Positions 9,062 through 17,212 of a stretch of DNA of 64,000 nucleotides are shown here, piece by piece. The position numbers and the translations under genes are program-made. Below the pieces are notes generated by a model. The model saw only the letters and a program-made list of their open reading frames with translations, was not told the origin of the DNA and ran no database searches. Source of the DNA: Dyadobacter crusticola DSM 16708 (GTDB lineage Bacteria > Bacteroidota > Bacteroidia > Cytophagales > Spirosomataceae); NCBI RefSeq assembly GCF_000701505.1, contig NZ_JNJB01000005.1, forward strand, positions 186,001 to 250,000. The letters run 5' to 3'. The first letter of the stretch is position 1; each line of letters starts with the position of its first letter.

Positions 9062-11383
9062 ATGTGGAATAAAATAGCGACTTACATCATCCGGTACCGG
9101 CTTATGTGGGTTGCCCTCGTGCTGGTATCGACAGTCTTTATGGCTTACGAGGCCAGTAAAATTGAACTCTCCTACAATTTTGCAAGAATCCTCCCTTCTA
9201 ATGATCCTGTCGAAAAAGAATACCAGGATTTCCGGAAACTATTCGGGGAAGATGGTAGTGTAATGGTGATCGGCTGGCAGGATTCCGAGCTGTTTAACAT
9301 CGATAAATTCCGTGACTGGTATAAGTTATCAGAAGAGATAAAAGCCTCTGAGGGGATTAAAAACGTACTTTCACTGGCCAACGTTTATAAAATCGTCCGC
9401 AACGACAGTCTTTCCAGGTTTGACTTTGCACCTGTAATCAGGCAAATGCCCCAGACCCAGGCTGAGGCCGACAGCCTGAAAAAAGAGATAGCCAACCTCC
9501 CCATCTACGAAGGACTCGTAATTAACAGCAAAACCAATGCGACGCTCATCGTAGTTACCTTCAACGACAAGGAGCTCAACTCCAAGCGGCGCCTTACAAT
9601 CGTCGATGACATTGAGCAAATGGCGGAGACTTTTGCCCATAAATACAACACCGACCTGCATTACTCGGGCATGCCGTACATCCGGACGGTGAACATGAAG
9701 AAAATTTCCGGTGAAATGCAGTTGTTTATGGGACTAGCCGTATTTGTGACGCTGCTAATCCTGTGGGCATTTTTCAGGTCTTTGAGGCTTACGCTTCTAT
9801 CTATTATCGTTGTGCTGATCGGAGTGGTGTTTTCGGTCGGCATTCTGCATTTGTTCAACTACAAAATCACCGCGCTCACCGGCCTCATACCTCCGCTACT
9901 GATCGTAATCGGTGTGCCCAACTGTGTGTTTCTGATCAATAAATACCAGTCAGAGCTGATTGCGCACAACAATAAGGACGAGGCTTTAATGCAGATGATC
10001 CGCCAGATCGGACTTTCTACATTCCTGGCGAATATGACCACCGCGATTGGCTTTGGCGTATTTTACTTTACAAACAGTATACTTCTGGTCGAATTCGGCG
10101 TTGTGGCTGCGATCAGTGTTATGGTCACCTATGTGCTTTGCCTGTTGTTGCTCCCAATAACATTGCATTACATGAGCGTACCGAAAGCGCGCCACCTCAA
10201 ACATCTGGAAGGTAAGTGGGCAAATGGTTTCCTGACCAAAGTTGACTACCTGGTGCATTATAAGCGGAAGGAGATTTATATCGCAATGGTGGTTTTGATC
10301 ATCATTTCAGCCTTCGGTATGACCAAAATCAAAAGCATCGGCTACGTGGTAGACGACCTTCCGAAAAAGGACATTGTTTACACTGACCTGCGGTTTTTTG
10401 AGAAGAACTTCAATGGGGTACTTCCTTTTGAAGTGATGATCGACACCAAACAGCCGAACGGAATTTTTGCAGATCAGGCAGAGGCGCTTTACAAGATCAA
10501 GGCATTTCAAAACGAAATGGCGAAGTTCCCTGAATTTTCAAAGCCTGTTTCCATTGTTGAAGCTTCCAAATTCCTTTATCAGGCATACCGCGGTGGAAGC
10601 TCCAAATATTACGCGCTACCCGGCGTGCTTGAACTGAACAAGGTATCAAACTACGTCGAGGGACAGCAAGGCGCTGCCAAACAATTGAATTCCTTTTTAA
10701 ATGCGGATAAAAGTGTCACCCGAGTAAGTTTCCAGATGGCTGATGTCGGTTCTGAGCGTATTAAAGAGTTAATGCAGCAGATCCGTCCAAAAGTAGATTC
10801 TATTTTCAATCCTGCCAAATACAAGGTCAGCCTTACCGGTCACAGCCTCGTTTTCCTGAAAAGCAACGATTACCTGCTCAGCAACCTTTACGAAAGTTTG
10901 CTTATCGCCATTATACTGATCGCCATTGTGGGACTGGTACTTTTCAGGTCAGTACCTATTATTTTGTTATCAAAACTACCTTGTCTGATCCCGCTCGCAC
11001 TTACTGCCGGGATTATGGGGTACTTTGATATCTATTTCAAACCCACTACAATCCTGATTTTCAGTATCACTTTCGGAATTGCCTCGGACGGGACCGTTTA
11101 CTTCCTGACCCGGTACCGCCAGGAACTATACGAGAATGGATTAACGCCGACGAAAGCAGTTACGCGCTCAATTTTCGGCACGGGACTGAGCATGATCTAT
11201 ACAGCGATCATTTTGTTCTGCGGGTTTTCGATCTTTGCGGCTTCCAGCTTCGGAGGTACCGCAGCAATGGGCGTAATGGTATCCATTACGCTGCTGGTTG
11301 CAATGTGCACGAACTTGATCTTGCTTCCTGCGCTACTGCTATCAATTGCAAAAAGGCAGGGGAAAGATGTGAAGCCAAGTTAA
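9062..11383 (+). CDS. MMPL/RND-superfamily membrane transporter
   Basis: 773-residue inner-membrane exporter of the RND superfamily, MMPL/Patched-like branch, which moves lipids or hydrophobic compounds using the proton gradient. The layout is internally duplicated: one transmembrane helix (about 13-30), a large periplasmic loop (30-220), five to six helices (220-370), one helix around 404-420, a second periplasmic loop (420-615) and helices 618-765. GIASDGTVYFLTRYR in the second half resembles the sterol-sensing/RND signature. No membrane fusion protein or TolC partner is adjacent, as is usual for this branch. Confidence 0.88.
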   Translation: MWNKIATYIIRYRLMWVALVLVSTVFMAYEASKIELSYNFARILPSNDPVEKEYQDFRKLFGEDGSVMVIGWQDSELFNIDKFRDWYKLSEEIKASEGIKNVLSLANVYKIVRNDSLSRFDFAPVIRQMPQTQAEADSLKKEIANLPIYEGLVINSKTNATLIVVTFNDKELNSKRRLTIVDDIEQMAETFAHKYNTDLHYSGMPYIRTVNMKKISGEMQLFMGLAVFVTLLILWAFFRSLRLTLLSIIVVLIGVVFSVGILHLFNYKITALTGLIPPLLIVIGVPNCVFLINKYQSELIAHNNKDEALMQMIRQIGLSTFLANMTTAIGFGVFYFTNSILLVEFGVVAAISVMVTYVLCLLLLPITLHYMSVPKARHLKHLEGKWANGFLTKVDYLVHYKRKEIYIAMVVLIIISAFGMTKIKSIGYVVDDLPKKDIVYTDLRFFEKNFNGVLPFEVMIDTKQPNGIFADQAEALYKIKAFQNEMAKFPEFSKPVSIVEASKFLYQAYRGGSSKYYALPGVLELNKVSNYVEGQQGAAKQLNSFLNADKSVTRVSFQMADVGSERIKELMQQIRPKVDSIFNPAKYKVSLTGHSLVFLKSNDYLLSNLYESLLIAIILIAIVGLVLFRSVPIILLSKLPCLIPLALTAGIMGYFDIYFKPTTILIFSITFGIASDGTVYFLTRYRQELYENGLTPTKAVTRSIFGTGLSMIYTAIILFCGFSIFAASSFGGTAAMGVMVSITLLVAMCTNLILLPALLLSIAKRQGKDVKPS

Positions 11384-11432
11384 CCTACTTGGCCTCGTAA
11401 CATCCTGTTAATTAAAGAAGAAATTGCTGTTC

Positions 11433-11456
11433 AAAGCCCGCTCTTACGCGGGTTTT
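11433..11456. terminator. Bidirectional hairpin between the MMPL and Anbu genes
   Basis: The stem CCCGC (11437-11441) with GCGGG (11448-11452), extended by A-T pairs on both sides, ends in TTTT on the plus strand and in an A/T-rich tract on the minus strand. The stop codon of the minus-strand proteasome-like gene lies in its loop. It can end both convergent transcripts. Confidence 0.6.
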
Positions 11457-12181
11457 GATGGTAGTATCTTTTCAAAGCTCTGGTCCATCCATTCTTCCGG
11501 GATATCGTCGAGTGCTTGTTTCAACTTATCAGCCCAAATTTCCGAGATCGCCTGCATATCCTTTTGCTCGTAACGGTGCTCTACAATCTGGAAGCTGTCT
11601 TTTTTGTACAAAACCACGTCAATCGGAAAGTCCACGTCATTGTTGCTCACGCGTGTGGAGTCAAATGAAAGGAATCCGGCTTTCAGCGCCTGCTTCATGG
11701 TAGATTCCTGGTTAAGTACCCTGTTGAGAATTGCTTTTCCTTGTCCGGAATTCCCGATGATCACGTATGGTGAACCTTCATCTAATTCTACCCAGTTGCC
11801 TTCGGAGTAAAGCAGAAATAGCTTGTGTTCCGCATCGTCCCGCAACTGGCCGCCTACAATCGTATTGAGATTGAATTTAAACCCCGAACGTTCCAGGTTG
11901 GCCCGGTCTTCCTCCGCCACCCGCTTGATCTGTTCACCGAATGCATTTACCGCCTTGTACAGTTTGTTGTACACGACACCTTCGTTGATCAGCTCCTCGA
12001 AGTAATGCACCGCCTTGTCACGCACAGACCTCAGTCCGCTCGTCATGATGAACATTGAATAGTTGTCGTGCTGGGTAACGTACATTTTCTTTTTCACTGT
12101 TGTATTCGTCCCTGCGGTAATGCGCGTATCCGCCAGTGCTACAAGTCCTTCTTTTACTTTTATTCCTAAGCAGTAAGTCAT
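11444..12181 (-). CDS. Anbu-type proteasome homologue (COG3484 peptidase)
   Basis: Member of the bacterial proteasome-related Anbu family, Ntn-hydrolase fold, 245 residues from the chosen start. The family begins Met-Thr-Tyr-Cys, so removal of the initiator Met exposes the nucleophilic Thr. That decides the start at 12181 over the upstream in-frame ATG (12205) and TTG (12220). The expected active-site Asp is D18 (ALADTRITAG), with lysines at 30-32 in place for the catalytic Lys. SGLRSVRDKA and YVIIGNSGQGKAIL are also family-like. In many genomes Anbu sits with a transglutaminase, an alpha-E protein and an ATP-grasp peptide ligase; none of those is here, so it is an orphan copy. Proteolytic substrates are unknown. 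Confidence 0.85.
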   Translation of the reverse strand: MTYCLGIKVKEGLVALADTRITAGTNTTVKKKMYVTQHDNYSMFIMTSGLRSVRDKAVHYFEELINEGVVYNKLYKAVNAFGEQIKRVAEEDRANLERSGFKFNLNTIVGGQLRDDAEHKLFLLYSEGNWVELDEGSPYVIIGNSGQGKAILNRVLNQESTMKQALKAGFLSFDSTRVSNNDVDFPIDVVLYKKDSFQIVEHRYEQKDMQAISEIWADKLKQALDDIPEEWMDQSFEKILPSKPA

Positions 12182-12367
12182 TTTTTTCTTTTTAATAGCG
12201 GGCATATCTATGTTTGTCAATGATGAAAAACGGCCCGGTAAATCCCTGAACTGGTCTCAAAAGTACCAAATTGAACGGTGACCGGGCTAAAAAAAAGGCT
12301 TTTTCACGTTTTTTTCGAAAATTGCTAAATGCTAAATCTCGACCGGTACCTCTCAAAAAACTATACT

Positions 12368-13195
12368 ATGCCCAGGAAAATTGAAACCGCGCATCTGTTT
12401 CCCCTCTTAGACCAAAAGCTTATCGAACTGCTGAAATCCCTTCCCGCAGCAGAATGGGATAAGCCTACTGTTGCAAAACTCTGGTCGGTGAAAGACGTAG
12501 CGGCGCATTTGCTCGACGGTAACCTGCGCGTCATATCGCACATGCGCGACGGCCACCTGAGTCCGCCCGACCGGGAGATCAACTCGTATACAGATCTGGT
12601 AGCTTACTTAAACCAGTTTAATGCAGACTTTATAAAATCCTCAAAAAGATTAAGTTACCAGCTGATCACTGAACTACTTGAAATTACAGGAAAGCAATAC
12701 TCTGAAATCATGGCGGCTCAGGATCCCGACATTGATGCAGTATTTTCGGTTGCCTGGGCTGGTGAACAAACCTCGAAAAACTGGTTCCATATTGCACGTG
12801 AGTACACCGAAAAGTGGCACCACCAGCAACAGATCCGGCATGCCACCGGCCGTCCCGGCATTTTGACCAAAGAACTTTTCCTGCCTTTCATAGAAACGCT
12901 CCTGCGAGGCTTGCCGCACACCTACCGGAACACAGAAGCACCATTCGGAACTACTGTGAAAATCACAATTACGCTGGAAGAACCATTTTCATGGTACCTG
13001 AGAAAAGGAGAAAGCTGGGAAATTACCGATGAAGTGACCGAAGGTGAAGCGGCCACCATCGTTATTCCTGCGGACACTGCTTGGCAGCTTTTCACAAAAG
13101 CACTTTCCCCTGCCGAGGCAAGAAGGACGATAAAATTAACGGGGCACGAGCAGCTTGCCGCAGTTACATTGAACCTGATCGCAATTATGGGTTAA
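12368..13195 (+). CDS. DinB/maleylpyruvate-isomerase-type metalloprotein
   Basis: About 275 residues with the four-helix DinB/MDMPI fold. Likely metal-binding histidines are in DVAAHLLDGN and in EKWHHQQQIRH. The C-terminal part (about 190-275) looks like the SCP2-like domain often attached to mycothiol-dependent isomerases (VIPADTAWQLFTKALSPAEA). Such proteins act in thiol-dependent detoxification or as metal-dependent transferases, but the thiol used in Bacteroidota is not clear. The frame also opens at an ATG at 12329. I preferred 12368 because the domain begins right after it. Confidence 0.72.
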   Translation: MPRKIETAHLFPLLDQKLIELLKSLPAAEWDKPTVAKLWSVKDVAAHLLDGNLRVISHMRDGHLSPPDREINSYTDLVAYLNQFNADFIKSSKRLSYQLITELLEITGKQYSEIMAAQDPDIDAVFSVAWAGEQTSKNWFHIAREYTEKWHHQQQIRHATGRPGILTKELFLPFIETLLRGLPHTYRNTEAPFGTTVKITITLEEPFSWYLRKGESWEITDEVTEGEAATIVIPADTAWQLFTKALSPAEARRTIKLTGHEQLAAVTLNLIAIMG

Positions 13196-13283
13196 GCCGA
13201 CTGAATGCTGGTCATAGAAAATTTAACGCTGATAGAAAGCGCACATATTGATCCAAAAGTACATCCATAATGTATATGGAAGT

Positions 13284-13964
13284 ATGAAACTACTAGCCAT
13301 TTTCTCCATTGCAATACTCCTGCTTACAGACTGCCGGGAGAAAAACAATCCTTCCGAAGCCGACAAAACAGGAATGCGTTACCTGGCCTTGGGAGACTCG
13401 TACACGATCGGTGAGAGCGTAAAGGAAAGCGAAAGATGGCCTGTGCTTTTCGCCAGAGCAATGCGAAATGCCGGAAAGCCGGTTCGGGCTCCGTACATCA
13501 TCGCACAAACCGGCTGGACAACCGGAGACCTGCTGCTAGGCTTGCAGAATTACAATCCAGCCGAGAAATACGACCTCGTATCACTCTTGATCGGTGTCAA
13601 TAATCAATATCAGGGACGAAGCCCGGCCGAGTACCGGGAACAATTCCGTACCCTGCTACTCCGCAGCATTGACTATGCAAATGGCGAGGCTAGCCAGGTA
13701 TTTGTTCTTTCAACCCCGGATTGGGGAGTTACTCCGTATGGAAAGGGAAGCCGGGACGAAATTGCCAGGGAAATCGACGAGTTCAATGCAATTGCCCGCG
13801 CAGAATGTGAGAAAGAGCATGTACTCTTCATTGATGTCACACCCCTCTCCCGCCACGCACTGGATGACCCCACGTTGATTGCTGGGGATAACCTTCACTT
13901 TTCCGGCAAGATGTACCAGATATGGGTTGATGAAGTAATGCAGCAAGTGAAGTCCAGATTTTAA
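13284..13964 (+). CDS. SGNH/GDSL-family hydrolase, secreted or lipoprotein
   Basis: 226-residue hydrolase. The N-terminal hydrophobic stretch (2-16) ends in LLTDC, an imperfect lipobox, so export is likely and lipidation possible. Block I is ALGDSYTIGES with the nucleophilic Ser; block III is GVNNQYQG, the oxyanion Asn; block V is GDNLHFSG with the Asp-x-x-His pair. The family cleaves esters, for example of carbohydrates or lipids. The ATG at 13284 was chosen over a TTG at 13248 because it places the signal peptide at the N-terminus. It ends three bases before the convergent lipid kinase gene. Confidence 0.85.
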   Translation: MKLLAIFSIAILLLTDCREKNNPSEADKTGMRYLALGDSYTIGESVKESERWPVLFARAMRNAGKPVRAPYIIAQTGWTTGDLLLGLQNYNPAEKYDLVSLLIGVNNQYQGRSPAEYREQFRTLLLRSIDYANGEASQVFVLSTPDWGVTPYGKGSRDEIAREIDEFNAIARAECEKEHVLFIDVTPLSRHALDDPTLIAGDNLHFSGKMYQIWVDEVMQQVKSRF

Positions 13965-13967
13965 CAC

Positions 13968-14873
13968 TTATTCCTCGTCTGTGATGATGAATTCAAGTCG
14001 GCCCGGATTGATATCGATTTCAATGTCCGACGGATTTTCTACTTTGATCCGCTCGTCGTCAATGTGCAGGTCTTTGCAGCCGCACACAATTTTGACTTGC
14101 CTGGCGCGGATTGTTTTAAAAGTAAAATCCTGCTCGATCCCGTCGATCTGATGTCTCAAAAAAGATTCAAACTTTCGCCTGTTCGACGCGGTGATCAGCA
14201 CTACTTCCAGCATACCATCGCCGGGATCTGCCTCCGGGGCAAGTACCAGGTTAGGACCAATGGAACGAATGTTCATTACCTCCACCATCAGATACTCGCC
14301 GGAATGTTCCTTTCCGTCGGCGAAGATCTGGCAGCTTTTGGCTTCATAAGTTTGCACGATTTCGAGTAAAGCACACCTCGCGGCATTCAGCTTGTCTTCG
14401 GCGCTCCCGCCAATCGCATCTTCAAGGCGTTCCATCAGTTTCATCAGGCGCGGGAAGACGCCTATCCCGAATGCTTCCAGAAAGAACCTGTCGCCATCCA
14501 GCCCAATAACCCTTCCGATATCGAATGGTTTCAGATGGTAATGGTGCCACTTCCTGATGATATCTTTTGCTTTCCCGTTAATCCCCAATGCACAGGCTAC
14601 ATTATTGGCAGTTCCGTGCGGAAGCAATGCGATCGGGTAATGCTTGTCGAGCAGCGTGCGCTTCAAGAGGATCTTGGCGATCCGGCGAACGGTTCCATCG
14701 CCTCCTGCAATGATCAAAAAATCAGAATGCTCATCAAACCCTTCCCAACCGTCTCCTTTCACAGAAGAATAGGCACACTCAATCCATTCTTGTCTGATCA
14801 GTTTTACCAGCTCTTCTTTGCTGAAATCGCTGTCCCCGGCTGTCGGGTTGTGAAGCAGGTGGGCTTTTTTCAT
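13968..14873 (-). CDS. Diacylglycerol/lipid kinase family protein
   Basis: 301-residue lipid kinase with the diacylglycerol-kinase catalytic domain: HNPTAGDSDFS at the N-terminus (phosphate loop) and IAGGDGTVRRIAK (GGDGT nucleotide motif). The rest (about 130-295) is the beta-sandwich lipid-binding lobe. It would phosphorylate diacylglycerol or a sphingoid lipid using ATP at the membrane. Bacteroidota make sphingolipids, so a sphingosine-kinase-like role is possible. The start is the ATG at 14873; the longer upstream extension overlaps surE and shows no family sequence. It is divergent from surE with an 84-base gap. Confidence 0.85.
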   Translation of the reverse strand: MKKAHLLHNPTAGDSDFSKEELVKLIRQEWIECAYSSVKGDGWEGFDEHSDFLIIAGGDGTVRRIAKILLKRTLLDKHYPIALLPHGTANNVACALGINGKAKDIIRKWHHYHLKPFDIGRVIGLDGDRFFLEAFGIGVFPRLMKLMERLEDAIGGSAEDKLNAARCALLEIVQTYEAKSCQIFADGKEHSGEYLMVEVMNIRSIGPNLVLAPEADPGDGMLEVVLITASNRRKFESFLRHQIDGIEQDFTFKTIRARQVKIVCGCKDLHIDDERIKVENPSDIEIDINPGRLEFIITDEE

Positions 14874-14957
14874 AGGTTGCGTGTCGTGATGATGTGAATT
14901 TATCAAAAAACATACCAGGCATAATTTTATTGGCACTACACAAAAACGTGATTGTGT

Positions 14958-15692
14958 ATGAAAATTCTGGTAACAAACGACGATGGGATATACAGCCCCG
15001 GCATTGCCTCCCTGGCGAAAATCGCCGCAAGGTTCGGTGAAGTAAAAATCGTTGCACCCGATGTGGAACAATCTTCCATGGGCCACGCGATAACCGCTTC
15101 ACGTCCACTTTCCTACAAAAAGTCTCCCATAGATTTCAACGGTATCGACGCTTACCGCGTGAATGGTACGCCCGCCGACTGCGTGGCCCTCGGCCAGCAC
15201 TTGTGGGACAAGCCTGATGTTGTGCTCTCGGGTATCAACCTCGGTCCCAACCTCGGCAATGCAATGTGGCATTCAGGTACACTCGCCGCAGCCAAACAGG
15301 CAGTACTGTTCGGGATTAAAGGAATTGCATTGAGCACACCCACTGATGTAGAGCCCGATTTTGACGCACTGGACCCATTTGTAGAAAAAGCGCTGGACCT
15401 TCTTTTCAAGAACCCGCATTTGAACCTGGTTAATGTAAACTTTCCTCCGCAACCCCAGGGGGTAAGATGGACCAGGCAGTCGGTACGGCTGTACGACAAT
15501 AAAATCGTCCCCGGTCTTGACCCAATGGGAAGGAAGCATTACTGGTTTACAGTAGTCCCGCTCGAACCGGCAGAAGAAGGAACCGATCGTTGGGCAGTCG
15601 AGAATGGATTTGTCTCCATCACCCCGCTCCGCCTCGATCTGACGAACGAAGCAGAGCTCATCAAAGCACAGCTCGCTTACCCGATTGCCTGA
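14958..15692 (+). CDS. surE: 5'/3'-nucleotidase SurE
   Basis: Survival protein E, a metal-dependent nucleotidase acting on nucleoside 5'- and 3'-monophosphates. It has 244 residues and starts MKILVTNDDG; the NDDG motif holds the metal-binding Asp pair. GTPADCVALG and SGINLGPNLG are further family motifs. The gene starts at the ATG at 14958; a TTG two codons upstream is an unlikely start. A strong terminator follows. Confidence 0.94.
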   Translation: MKILVTNDDGIYSPGIASLAKIAARFGEVKIVAPDVEQSSMGHAITASRPLSYKKSPIDFNGIDAYRVNGTPADCVALGQHLWDKPDVVLSGINLGPNLGNAMWHSGTLAAAKQAVLFGIKGIALSTPTDVEPDFDALDPFVEKALDLLFKNPHLNLVNVNFPPQPQGVRWTRQSVRLYDNKIVPGLDPMGRKHYWFTVVPLEPAEEGTDRWAVENGFVSITPLRLDLTNEAELIKAQLAYPIA

Positions 15693-15726
15693 TATATTTT
15701 AACCTGGATTCAATTGAATAACCCCG

Positions 15727-15757
15727 ATCCCGCCCTCTCAGGCGGGATTGTTTTTTT
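15727..15757 (+). terminator. Intrinsic terminator after surE
   Basis: Perfect 8-bp arms ATCCCGCC (15727-15734) and GGCGGGAT (15741-15748), a 6-nt loop and a run of seven T ending at 15757. It marks the end of the surE transcript. Confidence 0.9.
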
Positions 15758-15862
15758 GAACTCTTTACCATAGTCGTAAGGGGTAGAATGGCAAAAATGC
15801 AGTCTTATCCGAAACAGTTGTATTTTTAACCATTCCCTGAATCCAAGAATCTGTACCTTATT

Positions 15863-17161
15863 ATGGAACAACCCAAAATTGGCAATTACCGCTGGATTAT
15901 TTGTGCGCTCCTATTCTTTGCAACCACTATCAACTATATAGACAGACAGATTCTTGGACTATTAAAACCAACACTCGAAACAGAATTCAACTGGACGGAA
16001 AGCGATTACGCCAACATCGTGATGGTTTTCGCAGGCTGTTACGCATTGGGTTACATCGTTTTCGGGAATATCATCGACAAGATCGGCTCCAAACTCGGCT
16101 ACGCGATTTCGATCGTAGTATGGAGTATAGCCGCTATCGCACACGCATTTGTAAGAAGTACTTTCGGGTTTGGTGCGGTTCGCGCATTGCTTGGATTGGG
16201 CGAGTCCGGAAACTTCCCGGCAGCCGTGAAGGCAACGGCGGAATGGTTTCCCAAACGGGAGAGGGCGCTTGCAACCGGTATTTTTAACTCTGGAACCAGT
16301 ATCGGCGCAGTGGCTGCACCCATTCTGGTTCCCTGGCTTCTGGGCGCTTACGGCTGGCAGGAGGCGTTTCTGATCACAGGCGCATTGGGTTTTATCTGGC
16401 TGATATTCTGGTGGATTTTCTACGAGATCCCTTCGAAGCACAAGAAGATCACGCCGGAAGAATATGCATTTATACATAGCGACAACGAAGCCGCAGAAGG
16501 GGAAGGCAAAAAGCCGATCCACTGGACCAAATTGCTGCAACTGCGCCAGTCGTGGGTTTTCATCGTAGGTAAATTCCTCACTGACCCGATCTGGTGGTTC
16601 TTCCTTTTCTGGCTTCCCTCCTATTTTGCAACTACATTCGCGCTCGACCTTAAAAAGCCAAGCCTGCACCTGGCTATCGTCTACACAGCAACCACATTCG
16701 GCAGCATTGGCGGGGGTTACCTTTCTTCTTATCTCATCAAAAAAGGCTGGGCTCCGCTCAGGGCGCGCAAGGTGACGCTGCTGGTGGTCGCCTTTGCGGT
16801 ACTTCCCATTATCCTGGCACAATTTGCCAGCAACGTCTGGGTGGTTGTCGGGATCATCAGTATAGCAACCGCGGCGCACCAGGCATGGAGTGCCAATATT
16901 TTCACGATCGTTTCAGATATTTTTCCAAAGCGGGCGGTGAGCTCCGTGGTGGGTATCGGTGGAATGGCGGGCTCGCTGGGCTCCACGTTTTTCCCGCTTG
17001 TAGTAGGCGCGCTGCTTGATTACTATAAGGCCGCCGGCAACATTGGAGCAGGTTACAATATCCTGTTTGTCATTTGCGGACTGGCGTATTTTGTAGCCTG
17101 GGTGATCATACATTTTTTAACTAAAAACATGAAACCGGTTGAAGAATCGTTAAGAGATTAG
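15863..17161 (+). CDS. MFS transporter of the hexuronate (ExuT/ACS) type
   Basis: 432-residue inner-membrane transporter with about twelve hydrophobic helices. NYIDRQILGLLKPTLE near the N-terminus and GNFPAAVKATAEWFPKRER in the first half are typical of the anion:cation symporter family that includes the hexuronate permeases ExuT and UxuT. Substrate is therefore likely a sugar acid taken up with protons, by family inference. It lies 51 bases before a secreted cytochrome c dehydrogenase, so the two may be one unit that oxidises and takes up a sugar acid or similar compound. Confidence 0.85.
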   Translation: MEQPKIGNYRWIICALLFFATTINYIDRQILGLLKPTLETEFNWTESDYANIVMVFAGCYALGYIVFGNIIDKIGSKLGYAISIVVWSIAAIAHAFVRSTFGFGAVRALLGLGESGNFPAAVKATAEWFPKRERALATGIFNSGTSIGAVAAPILVPWLLGAYGWQEAFLITGALGFIWLIFWWIFYEIPSKHKKITPEEYAFIHSDNEAAEGEGKKPIHWTKLLQLRQSWVFIVGKFLTDPIWWFFLFWLPSYFATTFALDLKKPSLHLAIVYTATTFGSIGGGYLSSYLIKKGWAPLRARKVTLLVVAFAVLPIILAQFASNVWVVVGIISIATAAHQAWSANIFTIVSDIFPKRAVSSVVGIGGMAGSLGSTFFPLVVGALLDYYKAAGNIGAGYNILFVICGLAYFVAWVIIHFLTKNMKPVEESLRD

Positions 17162-17212
17162 CATTGTTCAGCAATTCATAACCCATTGAACTTAGAGGAA
17201 ATATCTCTTCAG

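Noticed and set aside
14874-15086. N-terminal extension of the lipid kinase frame
   Set aside because: It overlaps surE and has no family sequence; MKKAHLLHNPTAG at 14873 is the natural start.
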